Shown here one piece after another: positions 8,248-17,313 of a stretch of 57,792 nucleotides of DNA. The position numbers and the translations under genes are program-made. The notes below the pieces were generated by a model. That model worked only from the letters and a program-made list of their open reading frames with translations. It was not told where the DNA came from and ran no database searches. The stretch is from Pelagibacteraceae bacterium AG-390-O04 (GTDB lineage: Bacteria > Pseudomonadota > Alphaproteobacteria > Pelagibacterales > Pelagibacteraceae). Within the stretch, counting starts at the first letter, position 1, and each line of letters opens with the position of its first letter. The stretch lies in the NCBI GenBank assembly GCA_003278065.1, contig QCHE01000008.1, positions 1 through 57,792 of the forward strand, written 5' to 3'.

Positions 8248-9522
8248 ATGCCAAAAAAAGATATCACAGTTCCGAATATTGGAGATTTTAAAAACGTTGA
8301 GATAATTGAAGTTTTAATAAAAAAAAATCAGAAAATAAAAAAAAATGATCCTCTCATAACTATTGAAAGTGATAAATCAAGTGTTGAAATACCCTCAACA
8401 GAAAGTGGAATGATAACTTATTTAAATGTTAAAATTGGCGATAAGGTATCAGAAGGTGACAAAATTCTAGAAATTGAGACCAATGAAAATTTAAAAGAAA
8501 AAATTGAAACAAAATTAGATGGACAAAAAAATTTAGAAAATAGTAATAAAGAAAATGAGTCAGAAACTAAAAAAATTTTTAATAATGAAGATTTAGTAGT
8601 TAAAAACTTTTCAGTAAAAACATCAGCATCGCCAAAAGTAAGAAAATTTGCAAGAGAGCTAGGTATAGACATAAGCAAAATTTCTGGTAGTGAGAGGCAA
8701 GGTCGAGTCACAGAAGATGATGTGAAGTTGTTTGTAGCTACAAAATCTAATGAGATATCCAAAAATGAACAATCAAATAAAAAAAAAATAGAACAAGAAT
8801 ATTCTCATTCTGAATTTGGAGAAATAGAAATAAAAGAAATCCCTAGAGTAAAAAAAATATCATCCAAATATTTAATGAATTCTTGGACAAATATTCCACA
8901 TGTTACTAATCATGATGAAGCAGATATAACTGAATTAGAAGAATTCAGAATTTCTCTTACAGATATGTATACAGGTGAAAAGAAAAAAATTACTCCATTA
9001 GCTTTTATAATTAAAGCATTAACTGCATCATTAAAAAAATTCCCAAATTTTAATTCATCAATTGATGATATTGAGAGTGGAAAGTTAACATTAAAAAAAT
9101 ACTACCATGTTGGAATAGCTGTCGACACACCTCATGGTTTAATGGTTCCAAAACTTAGAAATGCTGACAACAAAAATATATCATTAATAAGCACGGAACT
9201 TAAAAAGTTAAGTGATCAATGTAGAAATCTTAGAATTGATAAAAAAGAGTTATTTGGTGGCTCAATGACGATAACGAGTCTTGGTGGAATTGGCGGATCT
9301 TTTTTCACACCAATTATAAATTTTCCTGAAGTTGCTATTTTAGGTGTTGGTAAATCTAAAAAAAAACAAGTTTATATGGACGGTAAGTTTGTTATACGAA
9401 CAATTTTACCTTTATCCTTATCTTACGATCATAGAATAATAGATGGTGCTGAGGCAGCTCGTTTTAATAATGATTTAAAAGAAAATTTAGGTAAAAATTT
9501 TGCATACAAGTTAGCGGTTTAA
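8248..9522 (+). CDS. aceF: Dihydrolipoamide acetyltransferase, E2 of pyruvate dehydrogenase
   Basis: 424 aa from the ATG at 8248, 1 nt after the aceE stop; a longer in-frame start at 8212 would overlap aceE and lacks family support. Domain order: one lipoyl domain (residues 1-77, Lys43 in ESDKSSVEIPS), acidic linker, a peripheral subunit-binding domain near residues 127-165 (SPKVRKFARELGIDISKI...GRVTEDDV), and the acyltransferase core ending in the catalytic SYDHRIIDGAEAARF. It moves acetyl groups from lipoyl-lysine to CoA and forms the complex core. E. coli AceF has three lipoyl domains; here there is one, the second being on E1. Co-transcribed with aceE. Confidence 0.95.
   Translation: MPKKDITVPNIGDFKNVEIIEVLIKKNQKIKKNDPLITIESDKSSVEIPSTESGMITYLNVKIGDKVSEGDKILEIETNENLKEKIETKLDGQKNLENSNKENESETKKIFNNEDLVVKNFSVKTSASPKVRKFARELGIDISKISGSERQGRVTEDDVKLFVATKSNEISKNEQSNKKKIEQEYSHSEFGEIEIKEIPRVKKISSKYLMNSWTNIPHVTNHDEADITELEEFRISLTDMYTGEKKKITPLAFIIKALTASLKKFPNFNSSIDDIESGKLTLKKYYHVGIAVDTPHGLMVPKLRNADNKNISLISTELKKLSDQCRNLRIDKKELFGGSMTITSLGGIGGSFFTPIINFPEVAILGVGKSKKKQVYMDGKFVIRTILPLSLSYDHRIIDGAEAARFNNDLKENLGKNFAYKLAV
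8251..8478 (+). repeat. Lipoyl-domain copy 2 (aceF N-terminus)
   Basis: Partner of the aceE copy at 5214-5440. Both carry the same ESDKSSVEIPS lipoylation motif and the same IGDF/NVEIIE opening, so they look like recent paralogues rather than independently acquired domains. Confidence 0.7.
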
Positions 9523-9530
9523 TTTAGATT

Positions 9531-10421
9531 ATGTCCAAAACTATTTCTTTATTAAGTGCTTTATTGTGCACGTTCATTTGGGGAACTACATTTATTGCAC
9601 AAGATACAGGAATGGATGATATAGGTCCATTTACTTTCAATTCAGTAAGATTTTTTGTAGGTTTTATGGCCATTATTCCCCTTGCAATTTTGTTTGAAAT
9701 TAAAAAATTTAAATCAGAGTTTAAATTAGATTTTAAAACATTTGTAATCCTGTCATTTTTTATTGGATTATCACTATTTTTAGGTTCGGCTTTACAACAA
9801 GTAGCTTTACTTTACACGGATGTAGCTAATGCTGCTTTTTTCACAATCTTTTATGTACCAATGGTTCCAATTATAATTTTTCTATTTAAAAAAAAAACAA
9901 TACATTGGAGCGTATGGCCTTCAGTGGCTTTGTGTTTAATAGGGGGATATCTTTTAACAAATTTTTATGATGCTACAGTAAAGCTTGGAGATAGCTTAGT
10001 AATACTTGGGGCTTTGTTTTGGAGCACTCACATAATTTTTACTGGTATAATCGTTACTAAGTATAATTTACCTCTAACTCTCGGTGCTGTGCAGACATTT
10101 ATAGTTGCTTTATTTTCTTTTATAGTCGGTTTGTTTTATGAAGAATTTATTATTGAGAATATATTGAATGAAATTGACTCTATTCTATATGCTGGAATTT
10201 TATCTGGAGGATTTGCTTTTGTATTACAGATTTATGCACAAAAAAATATTACACCAGCACCTGCAGCTATAATATTTTCTTTAGAGGGTGTCTTTGCAAC
10301 TATTGCAGCTTGGTTTTTATTAAATCAAGTATTAGATGTAAATAATTTATTAGGTTGTTTTTTTATATTATGTGGGGTCCTACTTTCTCAATTATTACCA
10401 TTAGTTAAAAAAATAAATTAA
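9531..10421 (+). CDS. EamA/DMT-superfamily permease
   Basis: 296 aa, with two EamA repeats of about five membrane helices each (starting LLSALLCTFIWGTTFIAQDT and LGDSLVILGALFWSTHIIFT). This is an inner-membrane metabolite exporter or importer of the drug/metabolite transporter superfamily. Substrate cannot be assigned. It starts 8 nt after aceF on the same strand, so it is probably the last gene of the aceEF transcription unit, though a functional link to pyruvate dehydrogenase is not implied. Its stop overlaps the uppP stop by 4 nt (convergent). Confidence 0.85.
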   Translation: MSKTISLLSALLCTFIWGTTFIAQDTGMDDIGPFTFNSVRFFVGFMAIIPLAILFEIKKFKSEFKLDFKTFVILSFFIGLSLFLGSALQQVALLYTDVANAAFFTIFYVPMVPIIIFLFKKKTIHWSVWPSVALCLIGGYLLTNFYDATVKLGDSLVILGALFWSTHIIFTGIIVTKYNLPLTLGAVQTFIVALFSFIVGLFYEEFIIENILNEIDSILYAGILSGGFAFVLQIYAQKNITPAPAAIIFSLEGVFATIAAWFLLNQVLDVNNLLGCFFILCGVLLSQLLPLVKKIN

Positions 10422-11185
10422 AAATATATTATCAGAAATAAAATTGAAGCAATTATTATTCTATAAAAAACGAATACATTTAAAGAAAATTTATTGATAT
10501 ATAATAAAAAATATTTAACAGTTAAATAAGAAAAGATAAAAGACAAAATTACTGCAACACCTAATAAATAATTAATTTCAATAGATTGCTTAAAGGCTTC
10601 TTGAATTCCTAGAAAACTTGCTCCAGATAAAGCAGGTATAGAGAGTAAAAAAGCAATTTTACTAGAATCAACTCTGTTAAATTTTAAAAATCTAGCTGCT
10701 GTAATAGTGATGCCAGCTCTACTTACCCCTGGTATTAGAGCAAGAATTTGAAATAAACCAATAAATAATATGGATTTGATATTTAAGTTTGTAGACATAT
10801 GTTGATCAATTTTTCTTTGATCAGCAAAATAAAGAATTATACCAAAAAATAAAGTCATCCATGCAATAACTTTTATATTTCTGAGTAGATAAACTAACTC
10901 CGTCGAGTGAAGTATATATCCGAAAATAATCAGTGGTATAGAACCAACTATGATTAAAATTAAAAGTTTTTGGTTATGGCGTAGATCAAACAAATCTTTT
11001 TTAAAATAAAAAATTATTGCAAATAAAGATCCTAAATGGAGACTGATGTCAATTAATAGAGAACTGGTGTTTAAATTATAAATATTTGAAATTAAAATTA
11101 AATGTGCAGAGGAACTAACAGGTAAAAATTCAGATACACCTTGAATTGCAGATAGAATTAAAATTTCTATAAATTCTTGAAACAT
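10418..11185 (-). CDS. uppP: Undecaprenyl-diphosphatase
   Basis: 255 aa polytopic inner-membrane protein of the BacA/UppP family. It dephosphorylates C55-PP to recycle the lipid carrier for peptidoglycan and surface glycans. Diagnostic motifs: QGVSEFLPVSSSAHLIL (residues 15-31) and PGVSRAGITITAARFL (around 150-165), which hold the conserved Glu, Ser, Arg and His residues. Family length is near 265 aa, so it is complete. It reads toward the DMT permease gene and is divergent from gltD. Confidence 0.95.
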   Translation of the reverse strand: MFQEFIEILILSAIQGVSEFLPVSSSAHLILISNIYNLNTSSLLIDISLHLGSLFAIIFYFKKDLFDLRHNQKLLILIIVGSIPLIIFGYILHSTELVYLLRNIKVIAWMTLFFGIILYFADQRKIDQHMSTNLNIKSILFIGLFQILALIPGVSRAGITITAARFLKFNRVDSSKIAFLLSIPALSGASFLGIQEAFKQSIEINYLLGVAVILSFIFSYLTVKYFLLYINKFSLNVFVFYRIIIASILFLIIYF

Positions 11186-11288
11186 ATAAGTGTCGTAACT
11201 TAAAAAATATTAATTTTAAACAATTCGATTTATTCATATTAGGTATGCAGAAAATAAATTTTTTATATTTTTAGCTAATAATTGATAA

Positions 11289-11315
11289 ATTTAGGTCATA
11301 TATACTGACCTAAAT
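11289..11315. promoter_or_regulatory. 10-bp perfect inverted repeat upstream of gltD (candidate operator)
   Basis: ATTTAGGTCA, 7-nt spacer TATATAC, then TGACCTAAAT: ten paired bases with no mismatch, centred near 11302 in the 183-nt gap between divergent uppP and gltD. The centre is about 50 nt upstream of a candidate start site, a usual place for an activator dimer. It is not followed by a T run and starts no transcript end, so a terminator is unlikely. The binding protein is unknown. Confidence 0.5.
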
Positions 11316-11327
11316 AATTCTTTTACT

Positions 11328-11351
11328 AGCAAAAACAATGTATATTTTGCT
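11328..11351. promoter_or_regulatory. AGCAAAA/TTTTGCT inverted repeat over candidate gltD -10
   Basis: Seven-base arms (11328-11334 and 11345-11351) with a 10-nt spacer. The segment contains TATATT at 11341-11346, a plausible -10 box for gltD. It could be a repressor site or chance symmetry in AT-rich DNA. Confidence 0.3.
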
Positions 11352-11368
11352 TAAAAATTTTAAAAAAA

Positions 11369-12808
11369 ATGACTGAAAAAATGCTCAAATTTGTAAAAAT
11401 AGGTCAACAAACTCCACCTAAGCGTAAAGTTGAGAGTAGAAAAGATGACTTTAATGAAATCTATGATGAGTTTATCAGTAAAAAAGCAGAGGAACAATCA
11501 AGTAGGTGTTCTCAATGTGGAGTTCCATTTTGTCAAGTTCATTGCCCACTGAGTAATAATATTCCAGATTGGCTAAAATTAACAGCTGAAGGAAGACTTA
11601 AAGAAGCATACGAATTGTCTCAAAGTACAAACAACATGCCAGAGGTATGTGGAAGAATATGTCCACAAGATAGATTGTGTGAAGGAAATTGTGTTATTGA
11701 ACAATCTGGCCATGGAACAGTAACGATCGGTTCAATGGAAAAATATATTACAGATAATGCTTGGGAACAAGGCTGGGTTAAACCTATTGAAATAAAACAT
11801 GAAAAAAATCAAAGTGTTGGAATAATTGGGGCTGGCCCAGCAGGACTAGCCGCAGCAGAACAATTAAGAAAAAATGGTTATAAAATTACAGTTTATGATC
11901 GTTATGATCGAGCAGGTGGATTATTAATTTATGGTATACCAAATTTTAAATTAGAAAAACATGTAGTTGAGAGAAGAACAAAACTTTTAAAAGATGGTGG
12001 TATAGAATTTGTTCAAAATTTTGAAGTTGGCAAGGATTCAACTTTAGACCAATTAAGAAAGAAACATGATGCTTTATTAATAGCTACTGGAGTTTATAAG
12101 CCAAGGGAGATTAATTTGCCAGGCAATGATTTAGAAAATATTTTTCCAGCAATGGAATTTTTAACTGCGTCAAATAAAAAAGGTCTTGGTGATAAGGTAG
12201 ATTTATTTGATAGAGGAATACTTAATGCAGAAGGCAAAGATGTTGTCGTTATAGGTGGTGGTGATACAGCAATGGATTGTGTAAGAACATCTGTGAGACA
12301 AAAAGCCAAATCTGTTAAATGTTTATATAGAAGAGATAAAGAAAATATGCCTGGTTCAGCAAGAGAAGTTGCAAACGCCGAGGAAGAGGGCGTTGAATTT
12401 GTATGGTTATCAAGTCCTAAAAAATTCAAAGGTATTAATAAGATTGAAAATATAATTGTTGATCAAATTCAATTAGGTGAACCAGACGACTCAGGTAGAA
12501 GGCGACCTGAAGTTAAAGAAGGATCTGAGTTTGAAATAAAAGCTGACATGGTTATTAAAGCTCTTGGTTTTGATCCAGAGAACTTGCCATATCTATTTGA
12601 TGCTAAAGAATTACAAGTAACAAAATGGGGTACAATAAAAACAGATTTTGATACAATGGAGACAAACATCCAGGGTGTTTTTGCTGCTGGAGATATAGTT
12701 AGAGGAGCATCATTAGTTGTGTGGGCCATCAAAGATGGAAGAGATGCAGCGGCAGCAATGAAAACTTATCTAGAAAATCTAGAAATTAAAAACTCAAAAG
12801 TTGCATAA
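11369..12808 (+). CDS. gltD: Glutamate synthase (NADPH) small subunit
   Basis: 479 aa. N-terminal iron-sulfur domain with CSQCGVPFCQVHCPL (about residues 47-61) and CGRICPQDRLCEGNC (about 92-106), then FAD-binding GIIGAGPAGLAAAEQL (about 151-166), NAD(P)H-binding VVIGGGDTAMDC and the FAD contact GVFAAGDIVRGASLVVWA. It passes electrons from NADPH to the large subunit for glutamate formation from glutamine and 2-oxoglutarate. Its stop overlaps the gltB start (TAATG), so the two are translationally coupled. The order gltD then gltB is the reverse of E. coli. Confidence 0.96.
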   Translation: MTEKMLKFVKIGQQTPPKRKVESRKDDFNEIYDEFISKKAEEQSSRCSQCGVPFCQVHCPLSNNIPDWLKLTAEGRLKEAYELSQSTNNMPEVCGRICPQDRLCEGNCVIEQSGHGTVTIGSMEKYITDNAWEQGWVKPIEIKHEKNQSVGIIGAGPAGLAAAEQLRKNGYKITVYDRYDRAGGLLIYGIPNFKLEKHVVERRTKLLKDGGIEFVQNFEVGKDSTLDQLRKKHDALLIATGVYKPREINLPGNDLENIFPAMEFLTASNKKGLGDKVDLFDRGILNAEGKDVVVIGGGDTAMDCVRTSVRQKAKSVKCLYRRDKENMPGSAREVANAEEEGVEFVWLSSPKKFKGINKIENIIVDQIQLGEPDDSGRRRPEVKEGSEFEIKADMVIKALGFDPENLPYLFDAKELQVTKWGTIKTDFDTMETNIQGVFAAGDIVRGASLVVWAIKDGRDAAAAMKTYLENLEIKNSKVA

Positions 12809-15800
12809 TGCTAAATTATAAAAAAAATCTCGAATTACTCACAAAAAATCATGTTTATTCAAAAGAAATGGAACATGATTCCTGTGGTGTTGGTTTGATT
12901 GTATCTACAGAGGGAAAAAAAACTAGAGCAGTTGTTGAGCATGGAATTGAGGCTTTAAAGGCTGTTTGGCATAGAGGAGCAGTTGATGCTGATGGAAAAA
13001 CAGGGGACGGTGCTGGGATACATGTTGAAATACCAAAAGATTTTTTTATAGAAAAAATTGAGGTTACAGGTCATGATTATGATAATTCCGAGATTTGTGT
13101 TGGGATGATCTTTTTGCCTAGAAATGATTATTCATCACAAGAGACTTGTAAGACTATTGTTGAAAGTGAATTAACAAAAAATAATTTTAGCATATATGGT
13201 TGGAGGCAAGTTCCAGTTAATCCCAAAGTTTTAGGAGAGAAAGCCTTACAAACCATGCCTGAAATAATTCAGGTTTTATTTAAATCTAATGACTCTAACT
13301 TATTAGATAAGAGTCTAGAAAGAAAAATTTATGAGACAAGAAAAAAAATCGAAAATAAAGCATTCAATGCTTCTTTAAACAACTTTTATATTTGTTCAAT
13401 CAGCTCAAAATCTATAATTTATAAAGGATTATATTTAGCAGAAGCAATATCTGATTTTTACTTGGATTTAAGAGATCAAAGATTTGTATCGAGATATGCA
13501 ATTTTTCATCAAAGATTTTCTACTAATACAGCTCCAAGTTGGAGCCTAGCCCAACCTTTTAGAGCAATAGCTCATAATGGCGAGATAAATACTTACAAGG
13601 GTAATAAAAATTGGATGAAAGTACATGAGCAAGAAATGAGTAGTTCACTTTTTGAAAATGTTGAAAATTTAAAACCAGTTATTCAAAAAGGAGTTTCTGA
13701 TTCAGCTGCATTAGATAATGTTTTTGAGTTATTAAATAAATCAGGACAGTCAGCACCTTTAGCTAAATTAATGTTAGTTCCAGATGCTTGGTCAAAAAAA
13801 AATAAAACTTTGTCAAAAAGTCATCAGCAATTATTTAATTTCTTAAATAGTACAATGGAACCATGGGATGGTCCAGCTGCAATTGCTGCAACAGATAATG
13901 AATGGGTCATAGCTGCAAATGATAGAAACGGACTAAGACCATTAAGATACGCGATAACAAAAGATAAGATGCTATTTGCAGGCTCAGAAACAGGTATGAT
14001 AGAATTAAATGAAAAGAAAATCTTAACCAAAGGGAGATTGGGACCAGGTGAAATAATTGGAGTTAGAATTGAAAAAGGAAAAGTTTACTCAAATAATCAA
14101 ATAAAAGATTACTTAGCTAAAGAGTTTAAACATTTTAATTCTCAAATTATTGATCTTGATGAAAAATTATCTATTTCAAAAGAAAGATATAATTTTGATG
14201 GAGAAAATCTAAGGAGAAGGCAATATACCTTTGGAATAAGTTTAGAAGATTTAGAACTTATTTTACATCCGATGGCTGAGGATGCAAAAGAGGCAACGGG
14301 TTCAATGGGAGACGATACTCCTTTAGCTGTTTTATCAGACAGGTACAGGCCACTTTACCATTTTTTTAGACAAAATTTCAGTCAAGTTACAAACCCACCA
14401 ATTGACTCATTAAGAGAAAGTAAAGTAATGAGTCTAAAAACTAGATTTGGAAATTTAGGAAATATTTTAAACTTTGATACTCTTACAGAGGAAAATATTT
14501 ATGTTTTAAATAGCCCTATTTTATCAAATTCACAATTTGAAAAGTTTATTAATTTCTTTGGAAAAAATTCTTTACTTATAGATTGTTCTTTTTCTCAGAA
14601 AGAAAATTTAGAGGATTCAATTAACAGGATACAAAAAGAGGCAGAAATTGCTGTTAGACAAGGTGTTACTCAATTAATATTAAGTGATAAAGAGCTTTCT
14701 TCTGAAAGATTACCAATGCCAATGTTATTGTGTGTTGGAGCTATAAATACATTTTTAATACAAAAAAAATTAAGAGGTTATGTATCAATTAATGTCCAAT
14801 CAGGTGAAGCTTTAGATACACATTCGTTTGCTACACTGATAGGTGTTGGAGCAACAACAGTTAATCCTTACTTAGCTTTTGATAGCTTATATCAAAGATA
14901 CGAAAAAAAACTTTTTGGTCAATATAGTTTTGATGATTGTGTTAAAAGATACATAGGTTCAGTGAATGCCGGTCTATTGAAGATAATGTCGAAAATGGGA
15001 ATTTCAGTTTTGAGCTCATACAGAGGTGGATGTAATTTTGAAACTGTTGGATTAAGCAGAACAATTGTGAATGATTATTTTCCTGGAGTGACCTCAAAAA
15101 TTTCGGGTATTGGGTTAGTAGGTATTGAAAAAAAAATAAGGGAAATTCATAAAGAAGCTTTTGAAAGCACAGAAACTATTTTACCTATTGGAGGTATTTA
15201 TAGATATAGAAAAAATGGAGAAATACACCAATATCAAGGTAGACTTATTCATTTATTACAAAGTGCTGTAGGCTCTAATTCTTATGAGGCGTATAAGAAA
15301 TACGCCGAAGGTATATACAACTTACCGCCTATAAACTTGAGAGATTTAATTAATTTTAGAAAAAAAAAACTAGGTCCGTCGATTAAAACTTCTGAAGTTG
15401 AACCGATAGAAAAAATACTTAAAAGATTTGGAAGTGGAAGTATGTCTCATGGAGCTTTATCAAAAGAAGCACACGAAACTCTAGCAATAGGAATGAATAG
15501 AATTAAAGGAGCATCTTGTAGTGGAGAAGGTGGTGAAGATGCTAAAAGATTCAAAGTTATGGATAGTGGAGATAGTGCAAATTCTAGAGTAAAACAAATT
15601 GCATCAGCAAGATTTGGTGTAACAGTAAATTATTTAAATAATTGTAATGAAATTGAAATAAAGATGGCTCAAGGGGCAAAACCAGGAGAAGGAGGTCAAT
15701 TGCCGGGCTTTAAAGTAACAGAGGAAATTGCTAAGCTGAGACACTCAACTCCTGGAGTAACATTAATCTCACCACCGCCACACCATGATATCTATTCTAT

Positions 15801-17313
15801 TGAGGACTTAGCCCAATTAATATATGACTTAAAACAAATTAATCCAAAGGCTAGAATTGGTGTTAAATTAGTAGCCTCCTCTGGAATAGGAACTATCGCA
15901 GCTGGAGTAGCTAAAGCTAAAGCTGATATTATTTTAATTTCAGGTCACAACGGCGGAACTGGCGCAACTCCACAAACAAGTGTTAAATATGTTGGTATAC
16001 CATGGGAAATGGGTCTTACAGAGGCCAATCAGGTTCTCACTTTAAATAATTTACGACATAAAGTTACTTTAAGAACTGATGGAGGAATTAAAACTGGAAG
16101 AGATGTGGTTATTGCTGCAATGATGGGAGCAGAAGAGTATGGAGTTGCTACGACAGCTTTAGTTGCTATGGGCTGTATTATGGTAAGACAATGTCACTCA
16201 AATACTTGTCCAGTTGGAGTTTGTACACAAGACGAGAAATTAAGAGAAAAATTTACTGGAACACCAGATAAAGTAGTAAATTTATTTACTTTTATTGCGA
16301 CTGAGGTAAGAGAAATTTTAGCTGAACTAGGTTTTAAATCATTAAATGATGTAATTGGAAGAACAGATTTATTAATGCAAGTTAATAAAGCCTCACCTAA
16401 CTTAGATGATCTAGATTTGAACCCTCTATTTGTTCAAGCTGATCCAGGTAATAATAAAAGATATTGTGAAATTTCAGAAATTAACAAAGTGCCAGACACA
16501 CTAGATCAAGAAATTTGGCCAGAAATTGAAAAAAGTTTAGATAATTTAGAAAAAATTGATAAAGAATTTATAATCAAAAATACAAATAGAGCAGTTGGTA
16601 CAAGAATCTCACATTATTTATATAAAAAATATGGTTATGAAAAGTTAGATGAAAATTTTTTAACACTTAATTTTAAAGGTTCAGCAGGTCAATCTTTCGG
16701 TGCTTTTTCAGCTAAAGGTTTAAAGTTAAATTTAAAAGGAGATTCTAATGATTATGTTGGAAAAGGATTATCAGGAGCAACAATATCAATAAAACTTGCA
16801 GATGAAAGTAACTTAGTTTCCAATGAAAACACAATTATTGGAAATACAGTCCTTTATGGTGCTACATCAGGAAAACTTTTTGCAGCAGGACAAGCAGGAG
16901 ATAGATTTGCTGTTAGAAATTCTGGTGCGATTTCAGTAATTGAAGGTTGTGACTCTAATGGTTGTGAATATATGACTGGAGGAACAGTGGTTATTTTAGG
17001 AAATGTCGGTGATAATTTTGCTGCAGGGATGACAGGTGGCATGGCATTTATATATGATAAGTCAAAAGAATTTGAAAAAAAAGTAAATGCTGATTCTGTG
17101 GTGTGGCAAAACGTTGAAACAGAATACTGGTTTAATTTTTTAAAAGAATTAGTTATAGAGCACTCAAAAGAAACAGGCTCTCTTTTATCTAAAAATATTG
17201 TATCAAATTTTAAAGAAGAAATTAAAAATTTTGTTCAAGTTTGTCCAAAAGAAATGATCAATAAACTCAAAAATCCAATTACGTCTAGGTCAAAAATTAA
17301 AGAAGTTAGTTAA
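12808..17313 (+). CDS. gltB: Glutamate synthase large subunit
   Basis: 1501 aa, normal full length. It begins with a 25-residue propeptide; Cys26 in HDSCGVGLIV becomes the N-terminal glutaminase nucleophile after processing. The central and FMN/synthase domains follow (GEGGEDAKRF, KPGEGGQLPG, GHNGGTGATPQTS), the [3Fe-4S] cluster cysteines lie in CHSNTCPVGVCTQ, and a C-terminal beta-helix GXGXG domain carries GDSANS-independent glycine repeats. It uses glutamine amide to make two glutamates in ammonia assimilation. The 3' end overlaps the convergent hydrolase gene by 8 nt. Confidence 0.97.
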   Translation: MLNYKKNLELLTKNHVYSKEMEHDSCGVGLIVSTEGKKTRAVVEHGIEALKAVWHRGAVDADGKTGDGAGIHVEIPKDFFIEKIEVTGHDYDNSEICVGMIFLPRNDYSSQETCKTIVESELTKNNFSIYGWRQVPVNPKVLGEKALQTMPEIIQVLFKSNDSNLLDKSLERKIYETRKKIENKAFNASLNNFYICSISSKSIIYKGLYLAEAISDFYLDLRDQRFVSRYAIFHQRFSTNTAPSWSLAQPFRAIAHNGEINTYKGNKNWMKVHEQEMSSSLFENVENLKPVIQKGVSDSAALDNVFELLNKSGQSAPLAKLMLVPDAWSKKNKTLSKSHQQLFNFLNSTMEPWDGPAAIAATDNEWVIAANDRNGLRPLRYAITKDKMLFAGSETGMIELNEKKILTKGRLGPGEIIGVRIEKGKVYSNNQIKDYLAKEFKHFNSQIIDLDEKLSISKERYNFDGENLRRRQYTFGISLEDLELILHPMAEDAKEATGSMGDDTPLAVLSDRYRPLYHFFRQNFSQVTNPPIDSLRESKVMSLKTRFGNLGNILNFDTLTEENIYVLNSPILSNSQFEKFINFFGKNSLLIDCSFSQKENLEDSINRIQKEAEIAVRQGVTQLILSDKELSSERLPMPMLLCVGAINTFLIQKKLRGYVSINVQSGEALDTHSFATLIGVGATTVNPYLAFDSLYQRYEKKLFGQYSFDDCVKRYIGSVNAGLLKIMSKMGISVLSSYRGGCNFETVGLSRTIVNDYFPGVTSKISGIGLVGIEKKIREIHKEAFESTETILPIGGIYRYRKNGEIHQYQGRLIHLLQSAVGSNSYEAYKKYAEGIYNLPPINLRDLINFRKKKLGPSIKTSEVEPIEKILKRFGSGSMSHGALSKEAHETLAIGMNRIKGASCSGEGGEDAKRFKVMDSGDSANSRVKQIASARFGVTVNYLNNCNEIEIKMAQGAKPGEGGQLPGFKVTEEIAKLRHSTPGVTLISPPPHHDIYSIEDLAQLIYDLKQINPKARIGVKLVASSGIGTIAAGVAKAKADIILISGHNGGTGATPQTSVKYVGIPWEMGLTEANQVLTLNNLRHKVTLRTDGGIKTGRDVVIAAMMGAEEYGVATTALVAMGCIMVRQCHSNTCPVGVCTQDEKLREKFTGTPDKVVNLFTFIATEVREILAELGFKSLNDVIGRTDLLMQVNKASPNLDDLDLNPLFVQADPGNNKRYCEISEINKVPDTLDQEIWPEIEKSLDNLEKIDKEFIIKNTNRAVGTRISHYLYKKYGYEKLDENFLTLNFKGSAGQSFGAFSAKGLKLNLKGDSNDYVGKGLSGATISIKLADESNLVSNENTIIGNTVLYGATSGKLFAAGQAGDRFAVRNSGAISVIEGCDSNGCEYMTGGTVVILGNVGDNFAAGMTGGMAFIYDKSKEFEKKVNADSVVWQNVETEYWFNFLKELVIEHSKETGSLLSKNIVSNFKEEIKNFVQVCPKEMINKLKNPITSRSKIKEVS

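Noticed and set aside
12094-12732. Minus-strand frames of 87-111 codons within gltD
   Set aside because: Antisense shadows of a highly conserved gene, with no family match.
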